59,125 nt of DNA from Candidatus Zixiibacteriota bacterium (lineage in GTDB: Bacteria > Zixibacteria > MSB-5A5 > UBA10806): NCBI GenBank assembly GCA_024641335.1, contig JAHEDG010000002.1, positions 58,791 to 117,915 of the forward strand, read 5' to 3'. The notes beneath the pieces are model-generated. The model saw only the letters and a program-made list of their open reading frames with translations, had not been told where the DNA came from and made no database searches. The stretch's first letter is position 1. Every line of letters begins with the position of its first letter. Below, one piece after another: positions 1 to 9,108 of the stretch. A program made the translations under genes and the position numbers.

Positions 1-402
1 ATCAAAGGGCGTCGCATGGTCGGAGAATTGATTCCCAGCATAATCGACGAATTGCCGATAATGTCTATCGTGGCGGCGGCCGCCCAGGGGACATCGGTTA
101 TACGCGACGCTTATGAACTGCGTAATCAGAAAGTAGATCGAATTAAATCTATTGCCGCCAATCTTAGAAAAATGGGAATCAAAGTCGGGGAACTCGACGA
201 CGGTATGGCTATTAGCGGAGGAGGCGGACTCGAAGGCGCCGAGATCGAGAGTTTCGGAGACCACCGGATAGCCATGTCATTCGCAGTTGCCGGCCTTGTC
301 GCCAACGGTACGACTGTCATCAAGGATGCCGAGTGCGTGAATTCCAGCTACCCCGGTTTCTGGGATGATTTTGATCGTTTCACCTCCGATTCAGCCGGTT
401 AG
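1..402 (+). CDS. aroA: 3-phosphoshikimate 1-carboxyvinyltransferase (EPSP synthase), C-terminal part
   Basis: This is the C-terminal ~133 codons of EPSP synthase; the gene begins outside the window and the frame is open from base 1. EPSP synthase transfers the enolpyruvyl group of PEP to shikimate-3-phosphate in the cytoplasmic shikimate pathway. The family's C-terminal pattern is visible: DELPI near the start, the R-x-K-E/Q-S/K-D-R-like RNQKVDR segment, MGI, and FGDHRIAMSFAVAGL followed by NSSYPGFWDD at the end. The stop at 400-402 is followed after 14 bases by the next gene, so the genes are probably co-transcribed. Confidence 0.95.
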   Translation: MKGRRMVGELIPSIIDELPIMSIVAAAAQGTSVIRDAYELRNQKVDRIKSIAANLRKMGIKVGELDDGMAISGGGGLEGAEIESFGDHRIAMSFAVAGLVANGTTVIKDAECVNSSYPGFWDDFDRFTSDSAG

Positions 403-416
403 AACGTCGATCTCCA

Positions 417-863
417 TTGAGGCAGCTTATTTTCAATAACAGGCTGGCGGGTTCGGCCCGGCTCGGCTTTCAGCGGGGAGTTCATGTCTTCTCGCAGTTA
501 GCCTCCATAATGATCCCGGTATACATCGTTACAGCTCTTCTCAAGCTGACTCCCGCTCTTGACTATATCAGCGGGCTCTTTCAGCCGTTCATGAAGTATC
601 TGGGATTGCCGGGAGAGGCGGCTATCGCCCTGGTGACCGGTACATTTGTCAATCTCTATGCCGCCGCGGCTATTATCGCCGGATTGGATATGACTGGCAG
701 ACAATTGACCATCATAGCGGTTATTCTCGGAATCTCGCATTCTCAAATAATGGAAACGGCCATAGTTGGAAAAATGAAGGCCCGGCCCTGGCTGGTTACC
801 CCGATGAGAGTTGTTTTCGGTCTGAGTACCGGGATGGCAGTTCATTATTTTATGCCGGTTTAG
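417..863 (+). CDS. nucleoside-recognition (Gate) domain membrane protein, first of a pair
   Basis: A 148-residue hydrophobic protein with about four membrane segments, resembling the nucleoside-recognition/Gate domain of SpmA/SpmB-like proteins. Conserved-looking features are PGEAAIALVTG near residue 62 and GISHSQIMETAIVG near residue 101, where polar residues lie inside hydrophobic stretches as in gate domains. The start is TTG at 417; no strong ribosome site is visible, so a start within the preceding gene's end region or translational coupling is possible. It ends 3 bases before a second, complementary gate-domain gene, so the two probably form one heteromeric membrane protein. The transported substrate cannot be deduced. 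Confidence 0.75.
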   Translation: MRQLIFNNRLAGSARLGFQRGVHVFSQLASIMIPVYIVTALLKLTPALDYISGLFQPFMKYLGLPGEAAIALVTGTFVNLYAAAAIIAGLDMTGRQLTIIAVILGISHSQIMETAIVGKMKARPWLVTPMRVVFGLSTGMAVHYFMPV

Positions 864-866
864 AAT

Positions 867-1298
867 ATGGGATTTGTTTGGGAGACATCGGCAGGGCTTT
901 TTTCACTCCTTCTAAAAGTGTTTCTGATAGTTGTTCCGCTCATGGTTCTCCTGGAGATCTTCAGAGAATATAAGATTATTGATAAACTGATCATACCGTT
1001 TCGACGTCCCGCCGGAGCGATAGGATTCAAACAGGATTCTATCTATCCGCTGTTGGCCGGGATAATATTCGGAATTTCATACGGCGGCGGGGTGCTCATC
1101 GGGGAATCCGCTTCCGGCCGGATAAAAGGCAATCAGAAGTTTCTGGTGGCTCTTTACCTCGGGCTCTGCCACGCGGTTTTTGAGGACACCCTGATTTTCA
1201 TGTCGCTGGGGGCGAATGGCGCGGTTGTTTTACCGGTCAGATTGGTTTTGGCCACTGGAGTAGTTTTTATGGCCGCGATAATTCTCAAGGAGAAATAA
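867..1298 (+). CDS. nucleoside-recognition (Gate) domain membrane protein, second of a pair
   Basis: A 143-residue integral membrane protein and likely partner of the gene ending 3 bases upstream. It carries a gate-type motif, GIIFGISYGGGVLIGES around residues 65-81, and a polar intramembrane segment, LGLCHAVFEDTLIF. Such split pairs are annotated as spore-maturation A/B-like or nucleoside-recognition proteins in many non-sporulating bacteria; their physiological role is not established. The AAGGAG near the end of this gene (1287-1292) is spaced to serve the downstream YraN gene. Confidence 0.75.
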   Translation: MGFVWETSAGLFSLLLKVFLIVVPLMVLLEIFREYKIIDKLIIPFRRPAGAIGFKQDSIYPLLAGIIFGISYGGGVLIGESASGRIKGNQKFLVALYLGLCHAVFEDTLIFMSLGANGAVVLPVRLVLATGVVFMAAIILKEK

Positions 1299-1299
1299 G

Positions 1300-1671
1300 A
1301 TCAATAAAAAAAAACTCGGCGATCAAGGGGAAAAGTTGGCCGCCGCATATCTCGAGGGGCTAGGATATGAAATAGTGGCTCTGAAATGGCGGGAAAGCCG
1401 ATTCGAACTGGATCTGGTTGTCAGGAAGAACGATCTGCTTGTTTTCGTGGAAGTCAAGTCGTCCACCGGAACATTTTTAGGTCCTCCCGAATTCAGAGTT
1501 ACTCCTACGAAACAAAAGAGAATCGCCCAGGCCGCTTCCGAGTATCTTTCGAACCTCGATGAGCTTCCGGACGAAATCAGGTTCGACGTGATAACCGTTT
1601 TATGGAATAAAACCGGGAAGCCCAGAGTAACCCATATAGAATCGGCTTTTACTGCCGACGAAAATCAGTAA
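1300..1671 (+). CDS. YraN/UPF0102 family endonuclease-like protein
   Basis: UPF0102 proteins are small, predicted Holliday-junction-resolvase-fold nucleases. The fold's acidic motif is present: FELDLVVRKNDLLVFVEVKSS contains the D, E and K of a PD-(D/E)xK site. If translation began at the first in-frame TTG (1336), the family's N-terminal LGxxGExxA motif would be lost. The sequence upstream encodes exactly that motif (KKLGDQGEKLAAAYL), and the only codon in that frame suitably placed behind the AAGGAG at 1287-1292 is ATC at 1300. I therefore place the start at this rare ATC codon, which is an inference. The gene starts 1 base after the preceding stop. Confidence 0.7.
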   Translation: MNKKKLGDQGEKLAAAYLEGLGYEIVALKWRESRFELDLVVRKNDLLVFVEVKSSTGTFLGPPEFRVTPTKQKRIAQAASEYLSNLDELPDEIRFDVITVLWNKTGKPRVTHIESAFTADENQ

Positions 1672-2030
1672 TTATAAATGGTATCGGGAGCGGGATTGCT
1701 TTTCAGAGAGTCCAGTTTTTCGACTATTATTCCCCAGATTATTTTGTTCTTTTCTCCGGCCTTTGAAAGGTCCTTGACATATTCTCTTATCCAGGTCGAA
1801 TCAACTCCGTTTTCCCGGTAGATTCGATCGAACGCGGCCGTCAGCGAATCCGGGTAATGACCGACCATCTCTTTTGTTAAAGCCAGATCGATATAAGCGG
1901 CAATGAATTTTTCGTCGTTCGGCGACGGAAACTTTGAAGTTCGGGACCGGACGAAACTAATCGCCGCGATCCCTGAGATGATGATTATTAATCCGGCTAT
2001 CGCGAAATAAACAAAGCGTTTACCCGCCAT
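1665..2030 (-). CDS. small membrane-anchored protein, possibly DUF4296-like
   Basis: A 121-residue protein with one N-terminal membrane helix (residues 5-28) followed by a soluble, charged helical part containing FIAAYIDLALTKEM and a Y/W-rich middle. The layout resembles DUF4296-type envelope proteins of the Bacteroidota, but I cannot confirm that. It overlaps the 3' end of the PpiD-like gene by 11 bases and would be translated with it, so a role near the periplasmic foldase is likely. Its stop also overlaps the convergent YraN gene by 7 bases. Confidence 0.65.
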   Translation of the reverse strand: MAGKRFVYFAIAGLIIIISGIAAISFVRSRTSKFPSPNDEKFIAAYIDLALTKEMVGHYPDSLTAAFDRIYRENGVDSTWIREYVKDLSKAGEKNKIIWGIIVEKLDSLKSNPAPDTIYNY

Positions 2031-3891
2031 AATAAAACGACCGATAGTCCTTTATCTCGGCTTTGTTTCTCGCTCCGCTGACCCATTTATTCCAGACATC
2101 CCGACGTTTCTGGCTAATCATATCATTTGTCAGTGAATCGGAGGCGGCATCGAATTTGGGAATGTCAGCCGATTGAAATCCGGCGAATTGCAGAATATAA
2201 GCTCCATTTATCGATTTCACGGGACTGGAAACAGGGTTTTCGGATGACAGCCTGAAAGCCGCGCCAATGAATTCAGGGTCCGATCCCACACGAGGCACAA
2301 ACTCGTGTCTGGCGAAGAAGTCCGGTTCCTGGATAGTTTTACCGGCGGTTTTGGCTATATTATCAAGGGACTTGCCTTTTCGAATCTCCTCGACATATTT
2401 CAAGGCCAATTTATAGGCTTCTTCGGCTTGCATTTCTCTACGAATAGATTCGTAAATTCTGTCCTTTACTTCCTCGAACGGCGTGTATCCGGCGGGAAGA
2501 CGTTTATCCAGTACATAGATAGACAAAGCGTTACGAGTGGCCTCGACTTCAGTGAATTCGCCCGGTTTGGCGGTGAAAGCGAATTCATTGGCCTGATCGT
2601 TTTTACCTACGCCCGGGATAGGCGCGCCGCGGCCGAACGGTTTGGTGTCGGAGACAGTCAGGCCGAATTCATCGGCCGCCGCTCTGAATCCGAGCTTTTC
2701 GGCCTGCAGGGCGAACAGATTCATTTTATCTTCGAGTTCGCTTATTGTCCGGGGCGACGCTTCCACTTTCAGAAGAATATGACTGGCCCTGTATTCGATA
2801 TTTTCGCCTTCCTTTGGTGAGAAAGACAACCCGTCTCCTTGAGCGTTTCTTCTGCCGGTCAGCTTAATTACATGCCATCCGAATTGAGTTTTGACCGGCT
2901 CGGAAATATCGCCGATTTTTTTCAATGCCTTGGTGGCGTCGGAAAACGGCTTGACCATTCTATCCTCGGTAAACCAATCCAGGTCACCGCCCTTGGCCGC
3001 TGATCCATCCTGCGAAACAGCTTTGGCCATCTCGGCGAAATCAGCGCCTTTTTTCAATTCCTTATATAGAGAATCTATGGCTGTCTTGACTTCATTAAAA
3101 TCCTCGTCGCTGGGAGCCTTGTTTAGCTTGATATAGCTTAAGATCGCTTGTTCGGGACGTTTATATTGCTCTTTTTCGGATTCATATCTGGCCATGGCTT
3201 CTTGATCCGACGGCTCCAGGTTCATGTCTTTGAAATCGTCCCTGGGAACAAACAGGTACCGTACTTTTACCTTTTCATTCTTTTCGATGAACTGGGCTCT
3301 GGCGTCCTCCGGTGTAATATGGGTCATGGAAAGCACCAAATCCTGCAATCTCGAAAACATCAGCTGTTGTCTGATCTGGCTTTCAAAATTGAGAAGAAAA
3401 CCGGCCGCCTGCGGATTATTGGCCGAGGCCATCTGCTGAAGCCAGGCCTGATATTTAAAAATATCGAACTGATCATTGGTCATGAAATCGGGGGATGTCA
3501 AAATATCCTGGGGAGGCGCCTGACGCATATATTCGGCTACTTCCGAATCCGTGATCTTGATCCCGTGGCGTTCGGCTTCGTTTTCCAGGCTGGCGATGGT
3601 AGTCAGATTATTCCAGACTTCATTTCTGATCCTATCCAATTCCTCGTCGGATGGTTCATTCTCGTTTTCCTTATAGAGGGCCTGGACCTTAGGTCTGTAT
3701 GTTCCCTCGAAAGCGGCCACGGAGATCTCTCTGCCATCGACTTCGCCTATAATGCCCTGTGGCGCGGCCTTTCCGCCTCTGGATGGATCGCTGAATATTG
3801 AGACCAAGCCCTGTAAGATCATAAAGCCGGCAAATGCCACCAGAACCACGAAGAATATTATTTTTGCGGAATTCCGCATCGACTGCATCAT
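2020..3891 (-). CDS. ppiD: PpiD/SurA-type periplasmic peptidyl-prolyl isomerase
   Basis: A 623-residue membrane-anchored folding chaperone. It has a short cytoplasmic N-terminus, one membrane helix (about 8-30), then a SurA_N-like helical domain with the typical EVDGREISVAAFE start. A parvulin rotamase domain follows at roughly 230-340, with QDGSAAKGGDLDWF and TQFGWHVIKL being the classic parvulin signatures. A second, degenerate rotamase-like segment begins at ASHILLKVE. PpiD proteins assist newly secreted proteins as they leave Sec. The downstream small membrane protein overlaps it. Family assignment is solid; the symbol is by architecture rather than proven orthology. Confidence 0.88.
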   Translation of the reverse strand: MMQSMRNSAKIIFFVVLVAFAGFMILQGLVSIFSDPSRGGKAAPQGIIGEVDGREISVAAFEGTYRPKVQALYKENENEPSDEELDRIRNEVWNNLTTIASLENEAERHGIKITDSEVAEYMRQAPPQDILTSPDFMTNDQFDIFKYQAWLQQMASANNPQAAGFLLNFESQIRQQLMFSRLQDLVLSMTHITPEDARAQFIEKNEKVKVRYLFVPRDDFKDMNLEPSDQEAMARYESEKEQYKRPEQAILSYIKLNKAPSDEDFNEVKTAIDSLYKELKKGADFAEMAKAVSQDGSAAKGGDLDWFTEDRMVKPFSDATKALKKIGDISEPVKTQFGWHVIKLTGRRNAQGDGLSFSPKEGENIEYRASHILLKVEASPRTISELEDKMNLFALQAEKLGFRAAADEFGLTVSDTKPFGRGAPIPGVGKNDQANEFAFTAKPGEFTEVEATRNALSIYVLDKRLPAGYTPFEEVKDRIYESIRREMQAEEAYKLALKYVEEIRKGKSLDNIAKTAGKTIQEPDFFARHEFVPRVGSDPEFIGAAFRLSSENPVSSPVKSINGAYILQFAGFQSADIPKFDAASDSLTNDMISQKRRDVWNKWVSGARNKAEIKDYRSFYYGG

Positions 3892-4057
3892 GATTTTAAC
3901 TCTCCGTTTCCAAACGTCAATCCTTCAATTAAGCGAAAACATACAGAACATAAGAATATAAATCGCCAGAGCGGATTGGCAAGCATAAAAATCCGATTCT
4001 TAGGAAAAGACGGTCTAAACAGGATTGGAATATAGCGATTTTCCAGGGATTTGGTTT

Positions 4058-4822
4058 CTATCGGCCGGCCGGCGCGGTACGATGCCTGACTATTTTTTCG
4101 ATATTAAAACTGGCGATTTCGTCGATTATTTCAGTATTTCTGAACGGTTTGGTAATGAATCCGGCGGCCCCGGCGGCGATCATAGCGCTTTTGCTGTACT
4201 TGGCAGTATGCCCCGAAATCAGCATTACAGGCATATTCGGGTATCTAGCCTTGATTCTCTTTAATAACTCGATCCCATCGATTTCGGGCATCGATATATC
4301 TGAAATCACGACTCCGACATTAAACGACTCCAGAAGCGAAAGGGCTTTCAATGGAGATTGAGTGCTGATAACCTGATACCCCTCACGCTCCAGAACCCTG
4401 ACCAAAATATCCAAAATGAACTCCTCGTCATCCACAACCAGGATTTTCGTGGTTTCCTCTCTGGCCGCGAGTTTCGCTATCTTGGCGGTTATGACCTGTT
4501 CGTTTATCGGTTTGGCAATATAGTCCTTGGCACCCAATTCGAAACTCTTCAATACCGATTCCTGGTCTGTAGACGACGAGCACATTATTACCGGAATATA
4601 ACCATAAACGGGGTTGGCTTTGATGCTCTTGAGCAGATCAAATCCATCCATCCCCGGCAATGTGACGTCGCAAATAATAAGTTTTATGTCGGTATTTGCC
4701 TGCAAACTCCGCAGGGCATCATTGGCATTGGATGCCAACGTAGTTTGATGACCTGAATTCTGTAATACGGTGTTTATGGATACCATGGCAGATGAATCAT
4801 GTTCCACTATCAGAATTTTCAT
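4058..4822 (-). CDS. double receiver-domain response regulator
   Basis: Two CheY-like receiver domains in tandem (about residues 1-118 and 124-240) with no DNA-binding or enzymatic output domain in 254 residues. Receiver 1 has VEHDSS for the acidic pocket, ICDVTLPG with the phosphoacceptor Asp, and AKPI with the conserved Lys. Receiver 2 has VVDDEE, ISDISMPE and TKPF, so both look phosphorylatable. Such proteins act as phosphorelay intermediates or bind partner proteins. No kinase is adjacent. The ribosome site AGGATCTG precedes the ATG. Confidence 0.88.
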   Translation of the reverse strand: MKILIVEHDSSAMVSINTVLQNSGHQTTLASNANDALRSLQANTDIKLIICDVTLPGMDGFDLLKSIKANPVYGYIPVIMCSSSTDQESVLKSFELGAKDYIAKPINEQVITAKIAKLAAREETTKILVVDDEEFILDILVRVLEREGYQVISTQSPLKALSLLESFNVGVVISDISMPEIDGIELLKRIKARYPNMPVMLISGHTAKYSKSAMIAAGAAGFITKPFRNTEIIDEIASFNIEKIVRHRTAPAGR

Positions 4823-5267
4823 CAGATCCTGCTTTTATTATTGTCAGTCTTGCCAAATCTCCCTGCCTTATTAGTATCGACCGATCTTCCAGAAATTTCA
4901 GCGGTTTTGTGTTTGATGTACAATGATTTTCTCGAAAATTTACCAATAATAATAGGTGTTGAATATCAGCAATCTCACTTTGTTTAATGGTTGCCGGCGA
5001 AGGAGAAATGGTATTCTAAAATCTTAAAAAGATAATAGCCTTCAGAGTTTCTGCTATTCAAGTCGGATTTCTACTGTTGACGAATTATTCTAATCAAGAA
5101 CGAGCTGAAAAACTGGCGCCGGCGGGTAAGCGTAACTTATTTGTTTGCAAGCAATTATGTCTATCCGAGAAATCCTTAACGCAAATTGTCTCCAATTGAA
5201 TCCAAATGATCCAAGCTGGCGATTAGATCTATGACATCTATAGCATTCTGCCTTGCTCGATAATGGA
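4823..5267. other. intergenic, no gene seen
   Basis: About 445 bases between the receiver-domain gene (reading away) and the 3' end of the nos operon. I found no coding frame with a convincing ribosome site, no RNA gene and no clear terminator. The sequence near 5000-5045 is AT-rich and may hold a promoter, but no box pair is convincing. Confidence 0.5.
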
Positions 5268-6092
5268 CTACAGATTCTGCTTTTCAAAGATTTTGATGCT
5301 CAAGAACAGGGGGAGTATGATCCAGATTAAAATTATGCCGATGGACATGGCTACCAGAGTACCCATGCTTCCCAAAAGCTTGACAGCCAGGGCCCCGGCT
5401 GCCCCGAAAATCGATTCGCCGCCGACTACAATTAACCCGGTAACCCTGACCATATCAACTGGATTCAATAATAATCCGGCCATAAGCCCGATTTTGAGAG
5501 TTTGATATGATAATAAGGCGGTGCCCGCCAGAACAAGCAGATCATAGAAGATAACGAAGAAAAACCAGACCAGTATGGAAAGTCCCACCGATGCCTGTCG
5601 ACGGTGCAGAATGATCGAGAGCAGAAAAGACAGGCTCAGGAAAACCGCGCCCAAGAGAAAAGCCAGCAAAACCACGAGGATGAACCGCGACGATCCTTCG
5701 GCCCCGATTTGAAGCGCGATGATGATCCCTGCCAGGCCGAATCCGATTCCGGTGGAGATCATAAGCGAAGTTAATGCTCCCAGGTATTTCCCGGCTATGA
5801 TCTTCCAACGGGCGACTGGCTGGGTGACTATAAGATCGAGATACTCTCTTGACGAGACAAAAGTATGCGTGCCCATCATCAGAGCCAGTATCGGTACGAG
5901 GTAAAGAACCAGGCTGACAATTGACGCCCCTGTGCGTCGGAAATCCTGGAACCCCACGTAACCGGCCGTAACCATTCCTGAATAAGCGATTGACAGAGTC
6001 AGTATACCGAACAATACCGAAACCCCCAGTATCCATCGGTTCCGCAGGTTGAGCTTAAGATCCTGTCTGGCGATCTCCAGAATTTTCGTCAT
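5268..6092 (-). CDS. nosY: NosY-like ABC-2 type permease
   Basis: A 274-residue protein with about six membrane helices and the ABC-2 permease pattern, including the cytoplasmic coupling segment SSREYLDLIVTQPVARWKIIAGKYLGAL typical of NosY. With NosD and NosF it forms the transporter that supports copper-site assembly of nitrous oxide reductase in the periplasm. It is the last gene of the nos operon, starting just downstream of NosL with ribosome site GAGGGAATA before ATG. The length matches the usual ~275 residues. Confidence 0.9.
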   Translation of the reverse strand: MTKILEIARQDLKLNLRNRWILGVSVLFGILTLSIAYSGMVTAGYVGFQDFRRTGASIVSLVLYLVPILALMMGTHTFVSSREYLDLIVTQPVARWKIIAGKYLGALTSLMISTGIGFGLAGIIIALQIGAEGSSRFILVVLLAFLLGAVFLSLSFLLSIILHRRQASVGLSILVWFFFVIFYDLLVLAGTALLSYQTLKIGLMAGLLLNPVDMVRVTGLIVVGGESIFGAAGALAVKLLGSMGTLVAMSIGIILIWIILPLFLSIKIFEKQNL

Positions 6093-6112
6093 TATTCCCT
6101 CATGCCCCGGAG

Positions 6113-6838
6113 CTATTTATACAGTGTTTCTTCGGCGGTATGCTCGCCTCCGACTCTCAACATGGCCAGGAGGTTGCCTGCATCGTCGGTAAACGTGAAT
6201 CCTTCGCCGGGCTTGTCGGTTACCAGGGATCTTGAACCTCTGCCTCTGGCCGGGATATTCATACTAAAATCATGCGCGGATAGAGTAATATTAATATCTG
6301 AATCAGTATTATTATTCATAATCACGGCTATTATTTCTCCCCGCATAGCCTCGAAAATTCCCGGTTCGGCCGGCCGGGTCATGATCTCGAAAGTCCTGTC
6401 GGGAGTTTCATAACGCGAACGAAGCTCATTCCAGCTGATAACCTGCCCATAATATTCGCGCGCGAACTCTCCGGCCGATTTTTCAGAAGCGAAGGCCAGG
6501 AGTCCGTATCCCATGGCCGTTCTAAAATCACCCTGGACGATAAACGCTTTATCCGCTTCCATGGCTATATTGTCTCCATGGTTGAACAGGTAACTTGACC
6601 ATACACCGGCTTCCGGTGTTTTCTTGAGTTTATTCCATTCCGATATCAGACATACCGGATTGCAGAAGGTATGAAGCTCTTCGTTCTGATCAATGGCCAC
6701 CGCGCCCTGGTCGATATCCTGGATAATCATGGAGCAGTTTTCACATTCGTCAATCCCGATTTCGATAGCGGGTTTTACCTTCATCTGGCATGAGACTATA
6801 GCCAGCCCGAGCGCGATTACAGCGATTGCCCTATTCAT
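6113..6838 (-). CDS. nosL: NosL copper chaperone lipoprotein with C-terminal cupredoxin-like extension
   Basis: A 241-residue lipoprotein (signal peptide ending in the lipobox-like IVSC, Cys17). The NosL metal motif is ECENCSMII, with Cys32, Cys35 and Met37, and the body matches NosL, which delivers Cu(I) to apo-NosZ. Common NosL proteins end at about 170-190 residues. Here a further ~80 residues follow, from MRGEIIAVIMNN through SAHDFSMNIPARG to FTFTDDAGN, in the order of beta-strands of a cupredoxin but without the copper Cys. It overlaps the nosF stop by 8 bases, with a GGAGG site 6 bases before ATG. Confidence 0.88.
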   Translation of the reverse strand: MNRAIAVIALGLAIVSCQMKVKPAIEIGIDECENCSMIIQDIDQGAVAIDQNEELHTFCNPVCLISEWNKLKKTPEAGVWSSYLFNHGDNIAMEADKAFIVQGDFRTAMGYGLLAFASEKSAGEFAREYYGQVISWNELRSRYETPDRTFEIMTRPAEPGIFEAMRGEIIAVIMNNNTDSDINITLSAHDFSMNIPARGRGSRSLVTDKPGEGFTFTDDAGNLLAMLRVGGEHTAEETLYK

Positions 6839-7724
6839 AATGGTCCTCCACCAGTTGATCCAGTCCCGGTTTCTCTGTGGCGATACTCAGTATTTCCGCG
6901 CCGCTCTCCTGAATGGCCTCCAATACCCTGATCTGCCGCGATTGATCGGCATGATATCGGAAGAAACCATTTTCGAACTCCGCCCGCGAGGCGCCGTTTT
7001 TCAACGCTATCTCCACCAGGTCGGGTTTTTTATCGGCCAGAATCAAAACCATACGGCTCTGATTCTTGACTCTTTCCTTAAATTCCGATACCGATTGATC
7101 AAGCGCCAGCCGACCGTTAACCAGGACACCGACTCGGTCCGATAAGCCCTCGGCGTCGAGAAGAGTATGCGATGAGAACAGAATGGTTTTGCCCCGGCTT
7201 TTCAAAAGCTTCAGATACGCTCTGAAGTGTCTCATGCCGGCCAGATCCAGGTTCAACGTCGGCTCGTCCATAACAATCACCTGGGTATCGCCGATAAACG
7301 AAATGACCAGCCCCAGCCTCTGCAGCATGCCTCCGGATAGTTTGCCGACCTGTTGTTTCATATCCGCTTTTATGGCTATAACATCGAGTATTTCATCGAG
7401 ACGATTCCGGGATTCTCCTTTCATTCTTAGAAAGAAATTCAATACTTCCTCGACCGTCAGATTGTCTGGAATGGTCAGACGCTGTGGAAGGTATGAGATT
7501 TTGGCCTTAACTTCTTCCGGATTGCTCCACAGGTCGCCGCCGTCGACCAGGATATTCCCGGTAGTCGGTCTGGCCAGCCCCACCAGCGATTTGATAATTG
7601 TGGATTTACCGCTGCCGTTGGGACCTAACAGAGCGAATGTTTCGCCGCGCGGTATATGCAGATCGATAGGAAATACTGCTTGGAAATCGCCGTATTTTTT
7701 TGAGAATCCCGAGAGTTTTATCAT
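6831..7724 (-). CDS. nosF: NosF-like ABC transporter ATP-binding protein
   Basis: A 297-residue ABC ATPase of the NosDFY machinery. Walker A is GPNGSGKST (about 35-43), the signature motif LSGGMLQRLGL, Walker B VIVMDEPTLNLD, and the switch His in FSSHTLLDAE. It energises the NosY permease while the periplasmic NosD interacts with NosZ. Start and stop overlap the neighbouring nosD and nosL genes by a few bases, so translation is coupled. Confidence 0.93.
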   Translation of the reverse strand: MIKLSGFSKKYGDFQAVFPIDLHIPRGETFALLGPNGSGKSTIIKSLVGLARPTTGNILVDGGDLWSNPEEVKAKISYLPQRLTIPDNLTVEEVLNFFLRMKGESRNRLDEILDVIAIKADMKQQVGKLSGGMLQRLGLVISFIGDTQVIVMDEPTLNLDLAGMRHFRAYLKLLKSRGKTILFSSHTLLDAEGLSDRVGVLVNGRLALDQSVSEFKERVKNQSRMVLILADKKPDLVEIALKNGASRAEFENGFFRYHADQSRQIRVLEAIQESGAEILSIATEKPGLDQLVEDHYE

Positions 7725-9070
7725 CGACGCAACCCCAGCATAAGACCGACTGGCAGAATAATCAGAAAGGTCCAGAGCATAGCGTGAATATACGAAGATT
7801 CCCCGGCCAGCGCAGTCATTTTCGGCCAGGGGATTCGGCTGTTCTCTATCGGTTTGAATAGGGGATAGCGATCCTCTGTTCGGGTTCTTCTCAAAATAGG
7901 GAGTCTCTTTTCAGCGGCTGTCAGAAGTTGAGACGCCGGGCTGTAAAGATAGAATCTGACCGCCGGATCATCGCTCTCCAGATATTCGAACACGTTTTGC
8001 AGACTATGAGGTACGTCGCCAACGCCGTCGGAATCGAGATCGTACCCGGCATAATCGGACCAGTAATTTCCTCTTCCGTTGTTTTCGAAATGGGTGTCTG
8101 TGATTATCGACGCGTCCATAATGACGGCCGAAAGATTCGATATGAAGTTGTTGCCTATAAAGCTGTTTCCCTCGCAGGAAGCGTTGATCTGGGCGGCCAG
8201 ATCGTTTTGTACGATATCGTTGGATTTAAACAGATTGTTGTTCGAGTCATCTACGAATATGGCCTTGGAATTATCCAGTATCAGGTTATCGGCCGCCTGG
8301 CAATTGTTCACCGATTGAAGAAGTATTCCATAGGCCCTGAAACCCCGGCAGTGGGCGAATATGTTTCTTCGAAATATGATATTCTCGGAATACATCAGCG
8401 CGCTTCCCGCCACGTTGTGATCGAAAAGATTATCCTCGAAAAGGTTATCGTCGGAATACATATAATGAAGCCCGTAGCGGAGATCATGGATATGGTTGCC
8501 TGTTACTGTTGTTTCATTGGCGAATGAAAAATAGATACCGTCCCTGGCGAAGCCGATATCGTTGTTTTCGATGATATTCAATTTGGTATTCCAAAGATGA
8601 ATACCGTTGCCCCGATCGGATTCCTGCTTGTCCCGGCGCCCCTCGATAATATTACCTCTTATTCTGATTCGATTGCCGCCTTTAACATATATTCCGTGCA
8701 GACTGTCTTTGACTAGGCAGCTGTCGATAACAGCATCGTTGCCGGTGATTTTTATTCCGGCCATATCTTTCAGGAGTCTGTCTCCTGAATTTCTGATAGT
8801 AACACCATGAATTTCAACTGAATCGCCGGAGATTAGCAAGGCATCGCCATCGTGATTCCCGTCGAGTACGGCCCCGCGATGGCCGATTATGATTATATGT
8901 CCGGGTATTTCGAAAGGCCCGATATAAATGCCGTTGTTTAGAAATATAGTATCACCGGGAGACGGATTCGCGAGCATGGCGCGCAGATCGTCCGTACTGC
9001 TGACCGTCGCCTTGTTGGCCAGGGCGACGGTATGGCAGGTTACTAATATCAGAATCAGGAGCCGAGACAA
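7721..9070 (-). CDS. nosD: NosD parallel beta-helix maturation protein
   Basis: A 449-residue periplasmic protein with a cleavable signal peptide (about 1-18) and repeated right-handed beta-helix turns of the CASH/NosD type, for example GITIRNSGD-like, NGIHLWNT, NNDIGFARDGIYF and GNHIHDLRYGLHY. A membrane helix at the extreme C-terminus (LWTFLIILPVGLMLG) is common in NosD. It works with NosF and NosY in copper loading of NosZ. The start is TTG at 9070: the preceding in-frame codon is a stop, so no longer start exists. Confidence 0.92.
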   Translation of the reverse strand: MSRLLILILVTCHTVALANKATVSSTDDLRAMLANPSPGDTIFLNNGIYIGPFEIPGHIIIIGHRGAVLDGNHDGDALLISGDSVEIHGVTIRNSGDRLLKDMAGIKITGNDAVIDSCLVKDSLHGIYVKGGNRIRIRGNIIEGRRDKQESDRGNGIHLWNTKLNIIENNDIGFARDGIYFSFANETTVTGNHIHDLRYGLHYMYSDDNLFEDNLFDHNVAGSALMYSENIIFRRNIFAHCRGFRAYGILLQSVNNCQAADNLILDNSKAIFVDDSNNNLFKSNDIVQNDLAAQINASCEGNSFIGNNFISNLSAVIMDASIITDTHFENNGRGNYWSDYAGYDLDSDGVGDVPHSLQNVFEYLESDDPAVRFYLYSPASQLLTAAEKRLPILRRTRTEDRYPLFKPIENSRIPWPKMTALAGESSYIHAMLWTFLIILPVGLMLGLRR

Positions 9071-9108
9071 TTATTTTAAGTCCCCCCGGTGAAACCGGCA
9101 ATCCGGTA

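Noticed and set aside
3148-3801. 217-codon open frame on the plus strand
   Set aside because: It lies wholly antisense to the PpiD-like gene, has no ribosome site and no recognisable domain; the opposite frame has clear parvulin motifs.
4823-5267. Riboswitch or small RNA
   Set aside because: No conserved riboswitch core or stable long hairpin could be recognised by eye in this gap.
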